A DNA stretch of 64,000 bases from Sulfitobacter brevis. GTDB lineage: Bacteria > Pseudomonadota > Alphaproteobacteria > Rhodobacterales > Rhodobacteraceae. The stretch spans positions 62,001 to 126,000 of the forward strand of contig NZ_FOMW01000006.1 in assembly GCF_900112755.1 (NCBI RefSeq), read 5' to 3'. Below are positions 45,855 to 56,600 of the stretch, piece after piece. Position 1 is the stretch's first letter, and every line of letters begins with the position of its first letter. The position numbers and the translations under genes are program-made. Under the pieces are notes generated by a model. It did not search any database. It was not told the DNA's origin and saw only the letters and a list, made by a program, of their open reading frames with translations.

Positions 45855-47645
45855 TTAAATCGGCGCGGTTGCCGTATCCAACCACAGTTTTGCGGAAGCT
45901 GATAGACGGGAGCCGATTTTTTGTGCGACCTGCGCGTGGTAGTCGTTGAGCCAGTCGCGGGCGGCATCGTCCAGCATCGCGGTGACGATCAGGCGGCGGT
46001 CGATCGGGGCAAAGCTCAAGCAGCGCCAGTCGAACATTTTGCGGTGATCATCGCCACCCGCCATTGCAGAGGCGACCTGCACCACGGCGAGGTTCTCCAG
46101 CCGGATGCCAAAGGCACCTTCGCGGTAATATCCCGGTTCGATGCTCAGGACCATACCCGCTTCCAAAGGCACGGTGCTGAGCTTGCTGAGGCGTTGTGGG
46201 CCTTCGTGAACGCTGAGGTAGGCACCTACACCGTGGCCCAAGCCATGATCAAAGTCCTGTCCCGCCAGCCACAGCGGCATGCGGCCAATCGCTTCAATGT
46301 CACGCCCTGCCAACCTTGCGGGCCAACGCAGCCGGCTCATCGCGATCAGCCCTTGCAGCACGCGGGTGAACGCCGCGCAGGCTTCCTCGGGCGGGGTGCC
46401 GATGGCCACGGTGCGGGTGATATCCGTGGTACCGTCAAGATACTGGCCGCCAGAATCGAGCACCAGCAGATGGCCATCTTGCAGGACTGTGTCGGTATCC
46501 TCGGTCACGCGGTAGTGCATGATCGCGCCGTTAGGGCCGGTGCCTGCGATGGTCTCGAAGCTGATGTCGCGCAGGGCGTTGTCCTTGCGCCGCTCGGTCT
46601 CCAGCGCGCGGACTACCTCGGTCTCGCGCACCGTCCCTGCGGGCTGCGCGTCAAGCCACGCGAGCAATTCGCACAAAGCGGCCCCGTCACGCAGATGTGC
46701 CTGCTCGCTGCCTTTGATCTCGGCGTCATTCTTGCGGGCTTTCGGCAGCGCGCAGGGATCATCCCCCCAGACGATCTTGTCACCTAAAGTATCACCGACG
46801 ATGACCGGCAGCGACAGGGCTTCGCAACGTACGGGGCCTGCAAGCTTGCCTAAACGGCTGAGGAATTGCCCGGGCTCAAAGGTTGTGACCCCCGCGCCGA
46901 GGTGGTCGCGCACATCGCCAAGCTTGGCGTCCTGCATGAACAGATCAACCGCGCCAGTATCGTGTAGAATGGCAAAGCCCTGCGCCACAGGATTGCGCGG
47001 GATATCGGCGCCGCGCAGGTTCAGCAGCCAGCAAATGCTGTCGGGCAGGGTGATAACGGCGGCCTTATGACCCGCCTTGCGCAGGTCCGCTGAAAGCCGC
47101 GCGCGTTTATCCTCATGCCGCTCGCCCGCGAATTCAAGCGGGTGTACTTTCGCAGGGGCTGACGGTGGGGCTGGCTGGTCTGTCCAGATTTGATCCACCA
47201 GATTGGTATTGCGGCGCAGGGTGATGCCGCTGCCCGCCAGTTCAGCCTCCAGCTTTTGCATCTGCGCAGTGGTGTGCAGCCAAGGATCAAAGCCGACAAC
47301 GCCGCCTTTCGGCAGATTTTCCTTCAACCACTCCCCAAGGCCAACCTCGGGCCATGGTACGGGGGTGAATTCGGCGGCAACCTGCGCCTTGACCTGCGTG
47401 CGATAGCGCCCGTCGATGAAAACACCAGCGACCTCCTGCAAGGCAGCGCAAAACCCGGCAGATCCGGTAAAACCGGTGAGCCATGCCAGCCGGTCGTCAT
47501 GCGGGGCAACGTATTCGCCTTGGTGGGCATCAGCGCGTGGCACCAGAAAGCCATCCAGTGCGTCTTTGACCATCGCCAAGCGTAGATCAGCCAGACGGGG
47601 CGGGCCCTGCTCTGGGCGCGCGGTGACCTCGAAACTCTGAAACAT
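45855..47645 (-). CDS. M24 family Xaa-Pro aminopeptidase
   Basis: 596 residues, the size of the three-domain aminopeptidase P (the eukaryotic XPNPEP1-like type). Two creatinase-like N-terminal domains cover about 1-300. The catalytic pita-bread domain carries the metal ligands: the aspartates in LDSGGQYLDGTTDITRT, the histidine in HGLGHGVGAYLSVHEGP and glutamates in SIEPGYY and the C-terminal region. It removes an N-terminal residue before proline from peptides, using two metals (usually manganese). Confidence 0.93.
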   Translation of the reverse strand: MFQSFEVTARPEQGPPRLADLRLAMVKDALDGFLVPRADAHQGEYVAPHDDRLAWLTGFTGSAGFCAALQEVAGVFIDGRYRTQVKAQVAAEFTPVPWPEVGLGEWLKENLPKGGVVGFDPWLHTTAQMQKLEAELAGSGITLRRNTNLVDQIWTDQPAPPSAPAKVHPLEFAGERHEDKRARLSADLRKAGHKAAVITLPDSICWLLNLRGADIPRNPVAQGFAILHDTGAVDLFMQDAKLGDVRDHLGAGVTTFEPGQFLSRLGKLAGPVRCEALSLPVIVGDTLGDKIVWGDDPCALPKARKNDAEIKGSEQAHLRDGAALCELLAWLDAQPAGTVRETEVVRALETERRKDNALRDISFETIAGTGPNGAIMHYRVTEDTDTVLQDGHLLVLDSGGQYLDGTTDITRTVAIGTPPEEACAAFTRVLQGLIAMSRLRWPARLAGRDIEAIGRMPLWLAGQDFDHGLGHGVGAYLSVHEGPQRLSKLSTVPLEAGMVLSIEPGYYREGAFGIRLENLAVVQVASAMAGGDDHRKMFDWRCLSFAPIDRRLIVTAMLDDAARDWLNDYHAQVAQKIGSRLSASAKLWLDTATAPI

Positions 47646-47690
47646 GGCTCTCTTCCGTCAATTTTGATATTTGCAAAACCCGCAAGCGGA

Positions 47691-49568
47691 TCAGCCGACC
47701 CGCTTCATGCCCATCACCCGGGCGCGTTTGCGCGGGTCGCTGTCAAAGAGCGCGGCCAATTGTTCGGTCATCGCTCCGGCCAGTTGGTCAACATCGGTGA
47801 TGGTCACGGCGCGGTCATAATAGCGGGTCACGTCATGGCCGATACCGATCGCCAAAAGCTCGACGGCCTTGCGCCGCTCAACCATGGCAATCACATCGCG
47901 CAGATGCTTTTCAAGGTAGTTGGCGGGGTTCACCGACAGGGTGCTGTCATCGACGGGGGCGCCGTCACTGATCACCATCAGGATTTTGCGCGCTTCATTG
48001 CGTGCCATCATCCGGCGGTGCGCCCACTCCAGCGCTTCGCCGTCTATGTTTTCCTTCAACAGGCCTTCTTTCATCATCAGGCCGAGATTTTCGCGGGTGC
48101 GGCGCCACGGGGCATCGGCGGATTTATAGATGATATGGCGCAGGTCATTGAGGCGGCCGGGCTGCACCGGGCGGCCATCATTCAGCCATGCCTCGCGGGC
48201 TTGGCCACCTTTCCACGCGCGGGTGGTAAAGCCGAGGATCTCGACCTTGACGTTGCACCGCTCCAGCGTGCGGGCCAGCACATCGGCACAGATAGCAGCA
48301 ATTGAAATGGGCCGCCCGCGCATCGAGCCGGAGTTATCCAGCAGCAGCGTCACGCAGGTATCGCGAAACTCGGTGTCTTTCTCGACCTTGAAGCTGAGCG
48401 GCGTGGTCGGGCTGGCCACGACCCGCGCCAGACGGCCCGCATCCAGCGTGCCTTCCTCAAGGTCAAATTCCCACGACCGGTTCTGTTGCGCCTGCAAGCG
48501 GCGCTGCAATTTGTTGGCCAAGCGGCTGACAGCGCCTTTCAGCGGCTCCAACTGCTGATCAAGGTAGGCACGCAACCGCTCCAACTCGACCGGATCGGCA
48601 AGGTCTTCGGCGCCAATTATCTCGTCATGGGTGTCCTTATAGACCAGATAATTCGGATCGGCGTCGGAGACCGGCTGCGGGGCGGGCGGCTCCATCGGGG
48701 CGTCGCCTTCGGGCATTTCAGCCTCGTCGCCAAGGTCTTGGTCGTCGGCCTCATCCATCGAGACTTGCGCCTGACTTTGGTCCTGCTGCTCTTCCTGACT
48801 TTGCTCGGGAGATCCTTCGGCTTCGTCCTCGTCCTGATCATCCTGACCGGTGCTGTCGGGATCCTGCTCCTCTTCGCTGCCTTCTTCGGCCTCGTCTTCG
48901 CGGTCGTCATCCATCGAGTCGGGGTCGTCGCCCAACTGGTCACCATAGCCGAGGTCGGAGATCATCTGCCGCGCGAAGCGGGCGAAATTTGCCTGATCGT
49001 CAAGCTTGTCGCCCAAGTTTTCCAGCGTGTCGCCTGCGCTGTTCTCGATAAACCCGCGCCACAGTTCCATGGCGTTATCTGCGCCGGCAGGCAGCGGACG
49101 ACCTGTGGCCAGATGGCGCACAAGATAGCCCGCCGCTGTCGCCAGCGGAATGTCGCTGGCCTGTTTGGCCTGATCATAGCCTTTGCGCAGGGCGTCATGT
49201 TTGATTTTGACGTCGATGTTGCCCGCTGTGCCGGGCATGTCGCGCGCGCCTACCGCTTCGCAGCGTGCGGTCTCCATCGCTTCATAAAGGTCCCGCGCCA
49301 TCTCCCCTTGCGGGGCATAGCGGGCGTGGGTCTGGCCGTTGTGATAACGCCGGTTCAGCGCCAGCGCATCTGCGGTGCCCCGCGCCAGCATCACTTCCTC
49401 GCGGGTCATCCGGCGGGTCACCTGCGGCAGGCGCATCGCTTCGCCCGTCAGGCCTGAGGGATCGACCGAATAGCTGACCGTCAAATCGGGGTCATTCGCC
49501 ATCACCTTGGTTGCCTCAGCCAAAGCCTTTTTGAACGCGTCGGCGGGGTTGTCGGATCTCTGGCTCAT
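47691..49568 (-). CDS. cobT: aerobic cobaltochelatase subunit CobT
   Basis: 625 residues from the ATG giving [18 protein letters not shown] three codons earlier is possible. CobT works with CobS and CobN to insert cobalt into hydrogenobyrinic acid a,c-diamide in cobalamin synthesis. A helical N-terminal part is followed by a very acidic Asp/Glu/Gln segment (about 205-300), then a von Willebrand A domain with the metal site [12 protein letters not shown] (DxSxS). cobN is not in the window. cobS lies 1.4 kb away on the same strand, with a plus-strand PRC-barrel gene between. Confidence 0.95.
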   Translation of the reverse strand: MSQRSDNPADAFKKALAEATKVMANDPDLTVSYSVDPSGLTGEAMRLPQVTRRMTREEVMLARGTADALALNRRYHNGQTHARYAPQGEMARDLYEAMETARCEAVGARDMPGTAGNIDVKIKHDALRKGYDQAKQASDIPLATAAGYLVRHLATGRPLPAGADNAMELWRGFIENSAGDTLENLGDKLDDQANFARFARQMISDLGYGDQLGDDPDSMDDDREDEAEEGSEEEQDPDSTGQDDQDEDEAEGSPEQSQEEQQDQSQAQVSMDEADDQDLGDEAEMPEGDAPMEPPAPQPVSDADPNYLVYKDTHDEIIGAEDLADPVELERLRAYLDQQLEPLKGAVSRLANKLQRRLQAQQNRSWEFDLEEGTLDAGRLARVVASPTTPLSFKVEKDTEFRDTCVTLLLDNSGSMRGRPISIAAICADVLARTLERCNVKVEILGFTTRAWKGGQAREAWLNDGRPVQPGRLNDLRHIIYKSADAPWRRTRENLGLMMKEGLLKENIDGEALEWAHRRMMARNEARKILMVISDGAPVDDSTLSVNPANYLEKHLRDVIAMVERRKAVELLAIGIGHDVTRYYDRAVTITDVDQLAGAMTEQLAALFDSDPRKRARVMGMKRVG

Positions 49569-49896
49569 CTGGGGCACTCGTCGGTGAGGAATGGTATCTG
49601 CGGTAACCTAGGGCCATTCTATCGCAATGACCAGTAATCCACGCCCCAAATTGGGGACAGTTTTTCGCCGCAAAAACGGGACTTTTAGACGCTGGGTTTC
49701 ACGCCCGCTGATCGCGATGCCGCAGGCATCACCGGGGTGGCGCCTGCCGTTCGGCGGATATTGGCCGCAATGCACGGGATGCGGGAACGAAACCGCTGCC
49801 ATGCGCATTTTATCTTCACAACCACCACAACACAGGACGCGCGGAGCCGAGGTGTTCTTGACCCCGATCACGTCTTGAAAGCGAAGGAGTTTTGAC
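49569..49896. other. 328-base divergent gap between cobT and the PRC-barrel gene
   Basis: An 83-codon plus-strand frame (49627-49878) has no ribosome site and no family resemblance, so it is not called as a gene. Apart from the AAGGAG ribosome site of the next gene, no clear structure is seen. Promoters for both flanking genes must be here. Confidence 0.5.
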
Positions 49897-50859
49897 ATGA
49901 CCAACGTAATGCAGACTGCCAGCCGACTTGCCCTGATCGCGACTTTGAGCGCATCCCCCGTTGTCCTGCTGGCCCAAACCGCCACGACTGACACTGCCGG
50001 AACTACCGATGCCGCCGGAACCGTGGACACCTCCACCGGAGATGCGGCTGCCAAGATGACCACGGACGCAAACACCAGTGCAAACACCGAAGGGAAGACG
50101 GAACTGGCCGATGATGCTGTCAGCACCTCGCCCGATGCCGAACCTTCGGCGAGCGCAGATGCCTCTGGCAGTGCCAGCACCGATGACACTGAAGTGACTG
50201 CTGAAACAGAAGGGTCGGATGATCCATCTGCCACCACAGACATGACAGCAGATAGCGATGCCGCAAGCGCCACTACGCAGACCGAAACCACCGCAGAAGG
50301 TGCCACCACCGAGACCGACACTAACGTCGCGACTGAAAGCACTGACCCCGCCGCGACAACCGACACCACGGCCACCGCGCAAGGGTCAAGTGATACGGTG
50401 ACAACAGAGCCGACAGCGGAAGCCCAGACCGATATGGCCGCTGACGCGCCTGCCAAACCCGTGCCCGGCCAGATCGTAATGCAAAGCGAGAACACTGTGC
50501 TGGCCCGTGACCTGTTGGGCAGCAGCGTCTACTCCGAAAACGGCGAATCCATCGGCGATATCAACAACCTGATCGTGAGCCTCGATGGTAAAATCGACGG
50601 CGTGGTGATTGGCGTGGGGGGCTTCCTTGGGCTTGGTGAAAAAGACGTCGCCATCGAAATGGCCAGCCTCAAAGTCTCGACTGACGACCGCGAAAGAACG
50701 CAACTGGTGACTTCGGCCAGCAAAGCCGATCTGGAGGCTGCCGAAGCCTTTGTCACCGCCGACGCCCAGCGTGCGGCTAGTCAGTCACTGCAGACCATGC
50801 CTGCCACTGACACAGGCGTGAGCAACACTGACGCGACGCAGCCTGCTGTGACTGAATAA
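49897..50859 (+). CDS. secreted PRC-barrel protein with Thr/Ala/Asp-rich region
   Basis: 320 residues. An N-terminal signal peptide ends near residue 26 (VVLLAQ). Residues about 27-185 are low-complexity, dominated by Thr, Ala, Asp, Ser and Glu, and lack cysteine and aromatic residues. A PRC-barrel domain follows at about 200-265 (ARDLLGSSVYSENGESIGDINNLIV, then DGVVIGVGGFLGLGEKDVAI). PRC-barrels bind RNA, protein or ions. Secreted alphaproteobacterial members are often envelope-stress proteins of unknown function. It has a strong ribosome site and ends in a strong terminator. Confidence 0.85.
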   Translation: MTNVMQTASRLALIATLSASPVVLLAQTATTDTAGTTDAAGTVDTSTGDAAAKMTTDANTSANTEGKTELADDAVSTSPDAEPSASADASGSASTDDTEVTAETEGSDDPSATTDMTADSDAASATTQTETTAEGATTETDTNVATESTDPAATTDTTATAQGSSDTVTTEPTAEAQTDMAADAPAKPVPGQIVMQSENTVLARDLLGSSVYSENGESIGDINNLIVSLDGKIDGVVIGVGGFLGLGEKDVAIEMASLKVSTDDRERTQLVTSASKADLEAAEAFVTADAQRAASQSLQTMPATDTGVSNTDATQPAVTE

Positions 50860-50877
50860 GGTCTAGCGACAAGCTGC

Positions 50878-50912
50878 AAAAAAGGGGCCGGTTGAAACTG
50901 GCCCCTTTTTTT
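50878..50912. terminator. bidirectional Rho-independent terminator
   Basis: An A-run, GGGGCC-GGTT, loop, AACT-GGCCCC and a T-run of seven form a long perfect stem. It lies between the convergent PRC-barrel gene and cobS and has T-runs in both reading directions. Confidence 0.9.
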
Positions 50913-50951
50913 ATGTCTGATAGATTTTGCGCTGCGCCAAGATGGCGGGCT

Positions 50952-51938
50952 TCACCCCAAGCTGAGGCTGGCAGCGCTTTCCGGCAATTCTTCGTTGAAC
51001 AAACGCTGATAGAACTCGGCGACCGTCTGACGCTCAAGCTCGTCACATTTGTTGAGGAACGACAGGCGGAAGGCATAACCGACATCGCGGAAGATCTCGG
51101 CGTTTTGTGCCCATGCGATAACCGTACGCGGTGACATCACGGTGGACAGCTCGCCGTTCATAAAGGCGGTGCGCGTGAGGTCGGCCACGGTGACCATCTG
51201 CTTGATCTTCTTGCGACCTTCGGAGGTGTTGTAATGCGGGTTCTTTGAAAGAACGATCGCGGTCTCGGCGTCGATGCTGAGGTAGTTCAGCGTCGCCACG
51301 AGGCTCCAACGGTCCATCTGGCCTTGGTTGATTTGCTGGGTGCCGTGATAAAGGCCGGTGGTGTCGCCGAGGCCAACGGTGTTCGCGGTGGCGAAAATAC
51401 GGAAATAGGGGTGCGGTGTGATCACCTTGTTCTGGTCGAGCAGGGTGAGCTTGCCGTCCACTTCCAGAACGCGCTGGATGACAAACATCACATCGGCGCG
51501 ACCCGCATCGTATTCATCAAACACGATCGCGGTCGGGTTGCGCAGCGCCCACGGCAGGATGCCTTCTTGGAACTCGGTTACCTGCTTGCCGTCTTTAAGC
51601 TTGATGGCGTCTTTGCCGATCAGGTCGATCCGGCTGATGTGGCTGTCGAGGTTGACGCGCACACAGGGCCAGTTCAGCATGCTTGCGACCTGTTCGATGT
51701 GGGTCGATTTACCCGTGCCGTGGTAGCCTTGGATCATGACGCGACGGTTGTGCGAAAAGCCTGCGAGGATCGCGAGCGTGGTGTCAGGATCAAATTTATA
51801 GGTGGAATCGCGCTCCGGCACCCGCGCGGTGCGCTCGGCGAAGCCTTTAACCACCATATCGGTGTCGATCCCAAAGACGTCGCGAACGGAAATCTCTTCA
51901 GTGGGTTTCGTGTTGAGTTCCAATGCGCCGTCGGCCAT
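50952..51938 (-). CDS. cobS: aerobic cobaltochelatase ATPase subunit CobS
   Basis: 328 residues from the ATG giving [11 protein letters not shown], preceded by AGAGGATACGAA. A longer frame to 52109 overlaps the neighbour and is not conserved. CobS is the MoxR/AAA+ ATPase that powers CobNST cobalt insertion. Walker A is [14 protein letters not shown], Walker [15 protein letters not shown], the sensor-1 region [11 protein letters not shown], and an arginine-finger-rich C-terminal helical part follows. It shares strand with cobT. Confidence 0.96.
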   Translation of the reverse strand: MADGALELNTKPTEEISVRDVFGIDTDMVVKGFAERTARVPERDSTYKFDPDTTLAILAGFSHNRRVMIQGYHGTGKSTHIEQVASMLNWPCVRVNLDSHISRIDLIGKDAIKLKDGKQVTEFQEGILPWALRNPTAIVFDEYDAGRADVMFVIQRVLEVDGKLTLLDQNKVITPHPYFRIFATANTVGLGDTTGLYHGTQQINQGQMDRWSLVATLNYLSIDAETAIVLSKNPHYNTSEGRKKIKQMVTVADLTRTAFMNGELSTVMSPRTVIAWAQNAEIFRDVGYAFRLSFLNKCDELERQTVAEFYQRLFNEELPESAASLSLG

Positions 51939-52095
51939 TTCGTATCCTCTCATCTCTGCGCCGCAAGGGGTGCGGCGCGCATCTGTCGTGCAACATATCG
52001 TTGCGGTGCGCAAGGGAAAGGGGCAATCGGCTGTTTCGCGCGAGAATGCCCGCCGCGCGGTGCGGATGCGTGCGGATCGGACGGGGGTGGCTGCC

Positions 52096-52980
52096 TCAGG
52101 CCTTGGCACCCAACAGGCGATAGGCAGCGCAAAGACCTGCCAATGTCATGCGCTTGGCACTGGCGCGGGTCGCTGGCACGCCTTGCGCGGCAAGGGCGGC
52201 AACATAGGGCGCTGCCAGATCATCCCCGCCGATCACAGCGATCTGCTGGCCCAGCCAGTAAGCGCGCGCAGCGGCCAGTTCAGCCCCGCTCAGATAGCCC
52301 AACAGCCGCCCGCGGGAGGTGGCGCTGGACTCGCCAAGCATACTATGCGCGTGAATGCCATAAAGCCGGGCGGCCAGCTTTTCGGGGCGCGACACGGTTT
52401 CGGCCAGTGCTTCGGTGAAGGCGGCTTCATCCCATGTGTCGGTTGCAATAGCGGGTTGCAGGGTCGAGCGGTCGCTGAGCAAAGCCGCCAATTCGCCCGT
52501 CATGAAGGTCTGAAAGCTGACAACTTCGCCCGCGCTGATCTGCACCCAACGGCTTTGCGGTCCGGTTAAACAAATCACCCCGCCCCAATCAGGATGGAGC
52601 GACAAAAATCCGGCGATGCGGGTCTCGTCGCCCTGCATCAAATCGGGTGGCGTGGCCTGCCGCAATCCGGCGATGCGCAGGGGGGACGTGGCAGGGGCAG
52701 CAGCAAGGGGGGCGCAGGGCACAGCGCGGAAATCGGTCATGTCACGCGGCGGTGCGGCAGCGCCACAGGTGATGATCTGTGTGCCATCCTCGATCTGCCA
52801 ATCCGAAATCAATCCGCGCAAATGGTCGGCAAGATCGGCCTCGCCAGTATTTGCGCCAGCGCTAACGCCAGTCGCAAGCTCACGGGTTGCCAGCACCTCG
52901 GTGCCGCGCATCGCCCAGACCGACGCGCTGTCAGCGCGGTGGTCGATGCCGATCCATTCGGGTGAAATATCTTGTGCCAT
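52096..52980 (-). CDS. DgoK-like (2-dehydro-3-deoxygalactonokinase family) protein with altered active site
   Basis: 294 residues from the ATG giving [13 protein letters not shown]. The fold and spacing follow the 2-keto-3-deoxygalactonate kinase family: [36 protein letters not shown] and [17 protein letters not shown] align with E. coli DgoK. Three nucleotide-site motifs differ: the phosphate-1 DWGST is DHRAD, AGMVGSN is CGAAAPP, and PGTHCKWV is TGPQSRWV. Kinase activity is therefore doubtful. No De Ley-Doudoroff sugar genes are near. cobS follows 157 bases downstream. Confidence 0.75.
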   Translation of the reverse strand: MAQDISPEWIGIDHRADSASVWAMRGTEVLATRELATGVSAGANTGEADLADHLRGLISDWQIEDGTQIITCGAAAPPRDMTDFRAVPCAPLAAAPATSPLRIAGLRQATPPDLMQGDETRIAGFLSLHPDWGGVICLTGPQSRWVQISAGEVVSFQTFMTGELAALLSDRSTLQPAIATDTWDEAAFTEALAETVSRPEKLAARLYGIHAHSMLGESSATSRGRLLGYLSGAELAAARAYWLGQQIAVIGGDDLAAPYVAALAAQGVPATRASAKRMTLAGLCAAYRLLGAKA

Positions 52981-53031
52981 TTTTCTCTCCGCGTTCCTGC
53001 GGGCCTTTTTAGGGCATTGGCACACGATCAT

Positions 53032-53137
53032 CTAGCAACCCGCCGCCCTAATTTAGTTTATACTTAAAATATTTTTACTTGAACGAAAACACGACTCAGC
53101 CTAGGCTCCCCTTAATGGAATATTTTGGGGGATGACT
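53032..53137 (+). promoter_or_regulatory. promoter region of the tryptophan/anthranilate operon
   Basis: A markedly AT-rich block in GC-rich surroundings. It contains the 10-bp palindrome AAAATATTTT (53066-53075) within TACTTAAAATATTTTTACTT, then GGGG at 53127-53131 as ribosome site. The palindrome lies about 70 bases before the start and could be the operator of the operon's MarR regulator. This is inferred. Confidence 0.45.
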
Positions 53138-55429
53138 ATGCGTGCGATCTGTCTGGGGGGCGGGCCTGCGGGGCTCTATTTCGCGATCTCTCTGAAGCTG
53201 CGGCAGCCGGACGCCGATGTCACCGTGATGGAGCGTAACAAGCCCGACGATACTTTCGGCTGGGGCGTGGTTCTGTCCGATGAAACGTTGGATAATCTTG
53301 AGGTCAACGATCCGGTTTCGGCCAAGGAAATCCGCAGCCATTTTGCCTATTGGGACGATATCGCGCTGCATTTCAAAGGCCAGTCCATCCTCTCTACCGG
53401 CCACGGCTTTTGCGGCATCGGGCGCAAGCGGCTGCTGATGATCCTGCAAGAGCGCGCGCGGGAGCTAGGCGTGAACCTGCAGTTCGAAGCGGAGGTCAAA
53501 GCCGCCTCCGACTATATGGCCGACTATGATCTGGTGGTTGCCTGCGACGGGCTGAACTCCAAGACGCGGATGGAGTTTGAAGAGACCTTTAAGCCCGATG
53601 TGGACGTGCGCCGCTGCCCCTTTGTCTGGATGGGCACGCATCAGAAATTCGACAATGCCTTTACCTTCATCTTCGAAAAGACCGACAAGGGCTGGCTTTG
53701 GGTGCACGCCTACCAGTTCGACAAGGACACCGCGACGTTCATCGTGGAATGCTCGCAGAAAACCTTTGATGCCTACGGCTTTGGCGAGATGAGCCAGCAA
53801 GACAGCATCGCGATCTGCGAAGAAATTTTCAAAGACCACCTCGGCGGCCACAAGCTGATGACCAATGCGGGCCATATTCGTGGCTCGGCGTGGATCAAGT
53901 TCCCTCGCGTGCTCTGCGAGAAATGGAGCCATGAGAACGTCGTCCTGCTCGGCGATGCCTCGGCCACGGCGCATTTTTCCATCGGGTCAGGCACCAAGCT
54001 GGCGTTGGAGTCCGCGATTTCGCTGGCCAAACACGTGACCGATGATGCCGACCTGACGACCGCCTTCGAGAAATACGAGGACGCGCGGCGGCTGGAGGTT
54101 TTGCGCCTGCAATCGGCGGCGCGCAACTCGGTCGAGTGGTTTGAGGATGTGGAGCGTTATCTCGATCTTAATCCGGTGCAGCTTAACTATTCGATGCTGA
54201 CCCGTTCCCAGCGGATCAGCCATGAAAACCTGCGCGAACGCGATCCCGAATGGCTCGAGGGCGCGGAAAAGTGGTTTATGGAGCAAGCGGGTGCGGGGGC
54301 CAACGGGCCGGTGCGCGCGCCCATGTTCGCGCCTTTCAAGCTGCGCGATATGGCGCTGACCAACCGCGTCGTCGTCTCGCCGATGGCACAGTACAAGGCC
54401 GTGGATGGCAGCCCGACCGACTGGCATCTGATCCACTATGCCGAGCGTGCCAAGGGCGGCGCAGGATTGGTTTATACCGAGATGACCTGCGTTTCCCCCG
54501 AGGGGCGGATCACGCCGGGTTGTCCGGGGCTATACTCGCCCGAGCATGAGGCCGCTTGGCAGCGTCTGACCGATTTCGTTCATGCCGAGACCGAGGCGAA
54601 AATCTGCTGCCAGATTGGCCATTCTGGGCGCAAAGGGTCCACTCAGGTCGGGTGGGAGACGATGGACGCGCCGCTGAATGCGGGCAACTGGCCGATCATC
54701 AGCGCCTCTGACATCCCATGGTCGGAGAATAACGAGACGCCCAAAGCCGCGACACGCGAGGACATGGACCTTATCCGCGACGAATTCGTCGCAGCGGCCC
54801 AAATGGCGGGGCGGGCAAATTTCGATATGATCGAGCTGCATGCGGCACATGGTTATTTCATCTCGTCCTTCATCTCGCCGCTGAGCAATACGCGCAGTGA
54901 TGAATATGGCGGCAGTCTGGAAAACCGGATGCGTTATCCGCTGGAAGTTTTCACCGCGATGCGTGCCGTCTGGCCCGCGCAAAAGCCGATGTCGGTGCGG
55001 ATTTCAGCCAGCGATTGGGCCGGCGATGATGGCGTCACGCCCGAAGAAGCCGTTGAAATCGCGCGGATGTTCAATGACGCGGGCGCGGATATCATCGACG
55101 TCTCGGCGGGTCAGACTTCTAAAGAAGGTCAGCCGGTTTACGGGCGGATGTTCCAGACGCCGTTCTCGGACCGGATCCGCAACGATGGCGGCATCAAGAC
55201 GATGGCGGTTGGCAATATCTATGAGGCCGATCACGTCAATTCAATCTTGATGGCGGGGCGGGCCGATCTGGTCTGTGTCGGGCGGCCGCATCTGGCCGAT
55301 CCATATTGGACCTTGCATCAGGGCGGTGCCATCGGCGACCGTCACGCCAAATGGCCGCAACCCTATGAGGCGGGCCGCGATCAAGCGTGGCGACTGGCCG
55401 ACCGTGCGGCGGAAATGGAGAAAGTATGA
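53138..55429 (+). CDS. 2-aminobenzoyl-CoA monooxygenase/reductase-type fusion protein
   Basis: 763 residues from the second ATG ([13 protein letters not shown]). An ATG six bases earlier is too close to the ribosome site. The N-terminal half (about 1-390) is a flavin monooxygenase with [11 protein letters not shown] and [16 protein letters not shown]. The C-terminal half (about 395-750) is an old-yellow-enzyme-type FMN reductase with [14 protein letters not shown] and [17 protein letters not shown]. This fusion hydroxylates and then reduces the ring of 2-aminobenzoyl-CoA in Azoarcus-type anthranilate catabolism. Databases often name it salicylyl-CoA 5-hydroxylase. The ligase and kynurenine genes downstream favour anthranilate. 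Its stop overlaps the next start. Confidence 0.9.
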   Translation: MRAICLGGGPAGLYFAISLKLRQPDADVTVMERNKPDDTFGWGVVLSDETLDNLEVNDPVSAKEIRSHFAYWDDIALHFKGQSILSTGHGFCGIGRKRLLMILQERARELGVNLQFEAEVKAASDYMADYDLVVACDGLNSKTRMEFEETFKPDVDVRRCPFVWMGTHQKFDNAFTFIFEKTDKGWLWVHAYQFDKDTATFIVECSQKTFDAYGFGEMSQQDSIAICEEIFKDHLGGHKLMTNAGHIRGSAWIKFPRVLCEKWSHENVVLLGDASATAHFSIGSGTKLALESAISLAKHVTDDADLTTAFEKYEDARRLEVLRLQSAARNSVEWFEDVERYLDLNPVQLNYSMLTRSQRISHENLRERDPEWLEGAEKWFMEQAGAGANGPVRAPMFAPFKLRDMALTNRVVVSPMAQYKAVDGSPTDWHLIHYAERAKGGAGLVYTEMTCVSPEGRITPGCPGLYSPEHEAAWQRLTDFVHAETEAKICCQIGHSGRKGSTQVGWETMDAPLNAGNWPIISASDIPWSENNETPKAATREDMDLIRDEFVAAAQMAGRANFDMIELHAAHGYFISSFISPLSNTRSDEYGGSLENRMRYPLEVFTAMRAVWPAQKPMSVRISASDWAGDDGVTPEEAVEIARMFNDAGADIIDVSAGQTSKEGQPVYGRMFQTPFSDRIRNDGGIKTMAVGNIYEADHVNSILMAGRADLVCVGRPHLADPYWTLHQGGAIGDRHAKWPQPYEAGRDQAWRLADRAAEMEKV

Positions 55430-56145
55430 GACAGGTTTTGGTAACGGGCGGTGGCTCGGGCATCGGCCGCGCCATCGCACAAAGCTTTGCCGCTGCCGGC
55501 GACCAAGTCACCATTGCGGGGCGCCGGATGGACGCGCTTGAGGAAACCAAGGGCGACAGCACCATGATCTGCCGCACGCTGGATGTGACGGATGAGGCTT
55601 CGGTCGCTGCACTTTTCGATCAACCTTATGATGTGGTGATCGCCAATGCGGGCGGCGGCGCGGCAGGCAAGGTCAAAGACCTGTCGCTGGACGATTGGAA
55701 CAGGGTGATCAACGTTAACCTCACGGGCGTCTTCCTGACCTTCCGCGCGGCGTTGCAGAATATAGGCGAGGGCGGGCGGCTGGTTGCTGTGGCCTCCACC
55801 GCGAGTTTGCAGGGTGGGAGCAACATCGGCGCCTATTCCGCGTCCAAACATGGCGTGCTGGGGCTGGTCCGGTCGATCGCGGTCGAGGTCGCAAAGGCGG
55901 GCATTACCTGCAACGCGGTGTGCCCCGGTTTTGTCGACACACCGATGGCGGATGACGCGGTGCAAGGCGTGATGAAGCGTTTTGACATCCCACGCGAAAA
56001 AGCCTCGGCAATGATCACCGCGAACAACCCGATGAAGCGGATGATCCGGCCCGAAGAAGTTGTGGCAGCGGTGACATTCCTGGCTTCGGAAGGCGCGTCG
56101 ATGGTCAACGGCCACGCGTTGGCGGTTTCAGGCGGGGAGATATGA
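55426..56145 (+). CDS. SDR-family NAD(P)-dependent oxidoreductase
   Basis: 239 residues from the ATG overlapping the preceding stop (ATGA). A classical short-chain dehydrogenase: cofactor motif [18 protein letters not shown], catalytic serine in [10 protein letters not shown], and the YxxxK pair in [17 protein letters not shown] follows. In this operon it most likely oxidises a 3-hydroxyacyl-CoA-type intermediate after ring reduction. The substrate is inferred from context only. Confidence 0.88.
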   Translation: MRQVLVTGGGSGIGRAIAQSFAAAGDQVTIAGRRMDALEETKGDSTMICRTLDVTDEASVAALFDQPYDVVIANAGGGAAGKVKDLSLDDWNRVINVNLTGVFLTFRAALQNIGEGGRLVAVASTASLQGGSNIGAYSASKHGVLGLVRSIAVEVAKAGITCNAVCPGFVDTPMADDAVQGVMKRFDIPREKASAMITANNPMKRMIRPEEVVAAVTFLASEGASMVNGHALAVSGGEI

Positions 56146-56600
56146 GCAGCGGCTCGAAAGAACGGTTGCGGCTGTGGCTGCGCCTGCTGAAAGTGGTGCG
56201 CGGCATCGAGGCCGAGCTGCGCGACCGGCTGCGGCAGGAATACAGCACGACCCTGCCGCGCTTTGACATGCTCGCCGCGCTCTCGCGCAATCCCGAAGGG
56301 CTGAAGATGAGCCAGCTTTCGGGGGTGTTGCGGGTGTCAGGCGGGAACGTCACAGGGCTTGCCGACCGGCTGGCCGAAGAGGGGCTGGTTGAGCGGGTGC
56401 CCGTGCCCGGTGATCGCCGCGCGATGCTCTTGCGGGTGACTGAGGCCGGATTAGTGCAATTTGAAGAACAAGCCCGCGCCCATGAGGCGTGGATCGATGC
56501 AATGTTGAGCAATGTGAGCGCTGCTGACGCCCGCGATATGGCGGCACGGCTCACCGCCTTCGCCCAAAGAAAGACAGAGGAGAAAACCGCCCATGCGTAG
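56142..56600 (+). CDS. MarR-family transcriptional regulator
   Basis: 152 residues. A winged helix-turn-helix core is visible: [64 protein letters not shown]. This is the MarR recognition helix and wing. It lies inside the operon, joined to the SDR gene by ATGA and overlapping the crotonase-fold gene by 8 bases. Regulators like it in aromatic-acid operons are usually repressors released by the CoA thioester. Here 2-aminobenzoyl-CoA would be the likely signal (inference). Confidence 0.9.
   Translation: MSSGSKERLRLWLRLLKVVRGIEAELRDRLRQEYSTTLPRFDMLAALSRNPEGLKMSQLSGVLRVSGGNVTGLADRLAEEGLVERVPVPGDRRAMLLRVTEAGLVQFEEQARAHEAWIDAMLSNVSAADARDMAARLTAFAQRKTEEKTAHA

Noticed and set aside
48486..49457. 323-codon frame opposite cobT
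   Set aside because: Shadow. The hydrophobic-looking product comes from the acidic repeats of cobT read in reverse.
49627..49878. 83-codon plus-strand frame upstream of the PRC-barrel gene
   Set aside because: No ribosome site and no recognisable domain; base composition resembles the gap rather than neighbouring genes.
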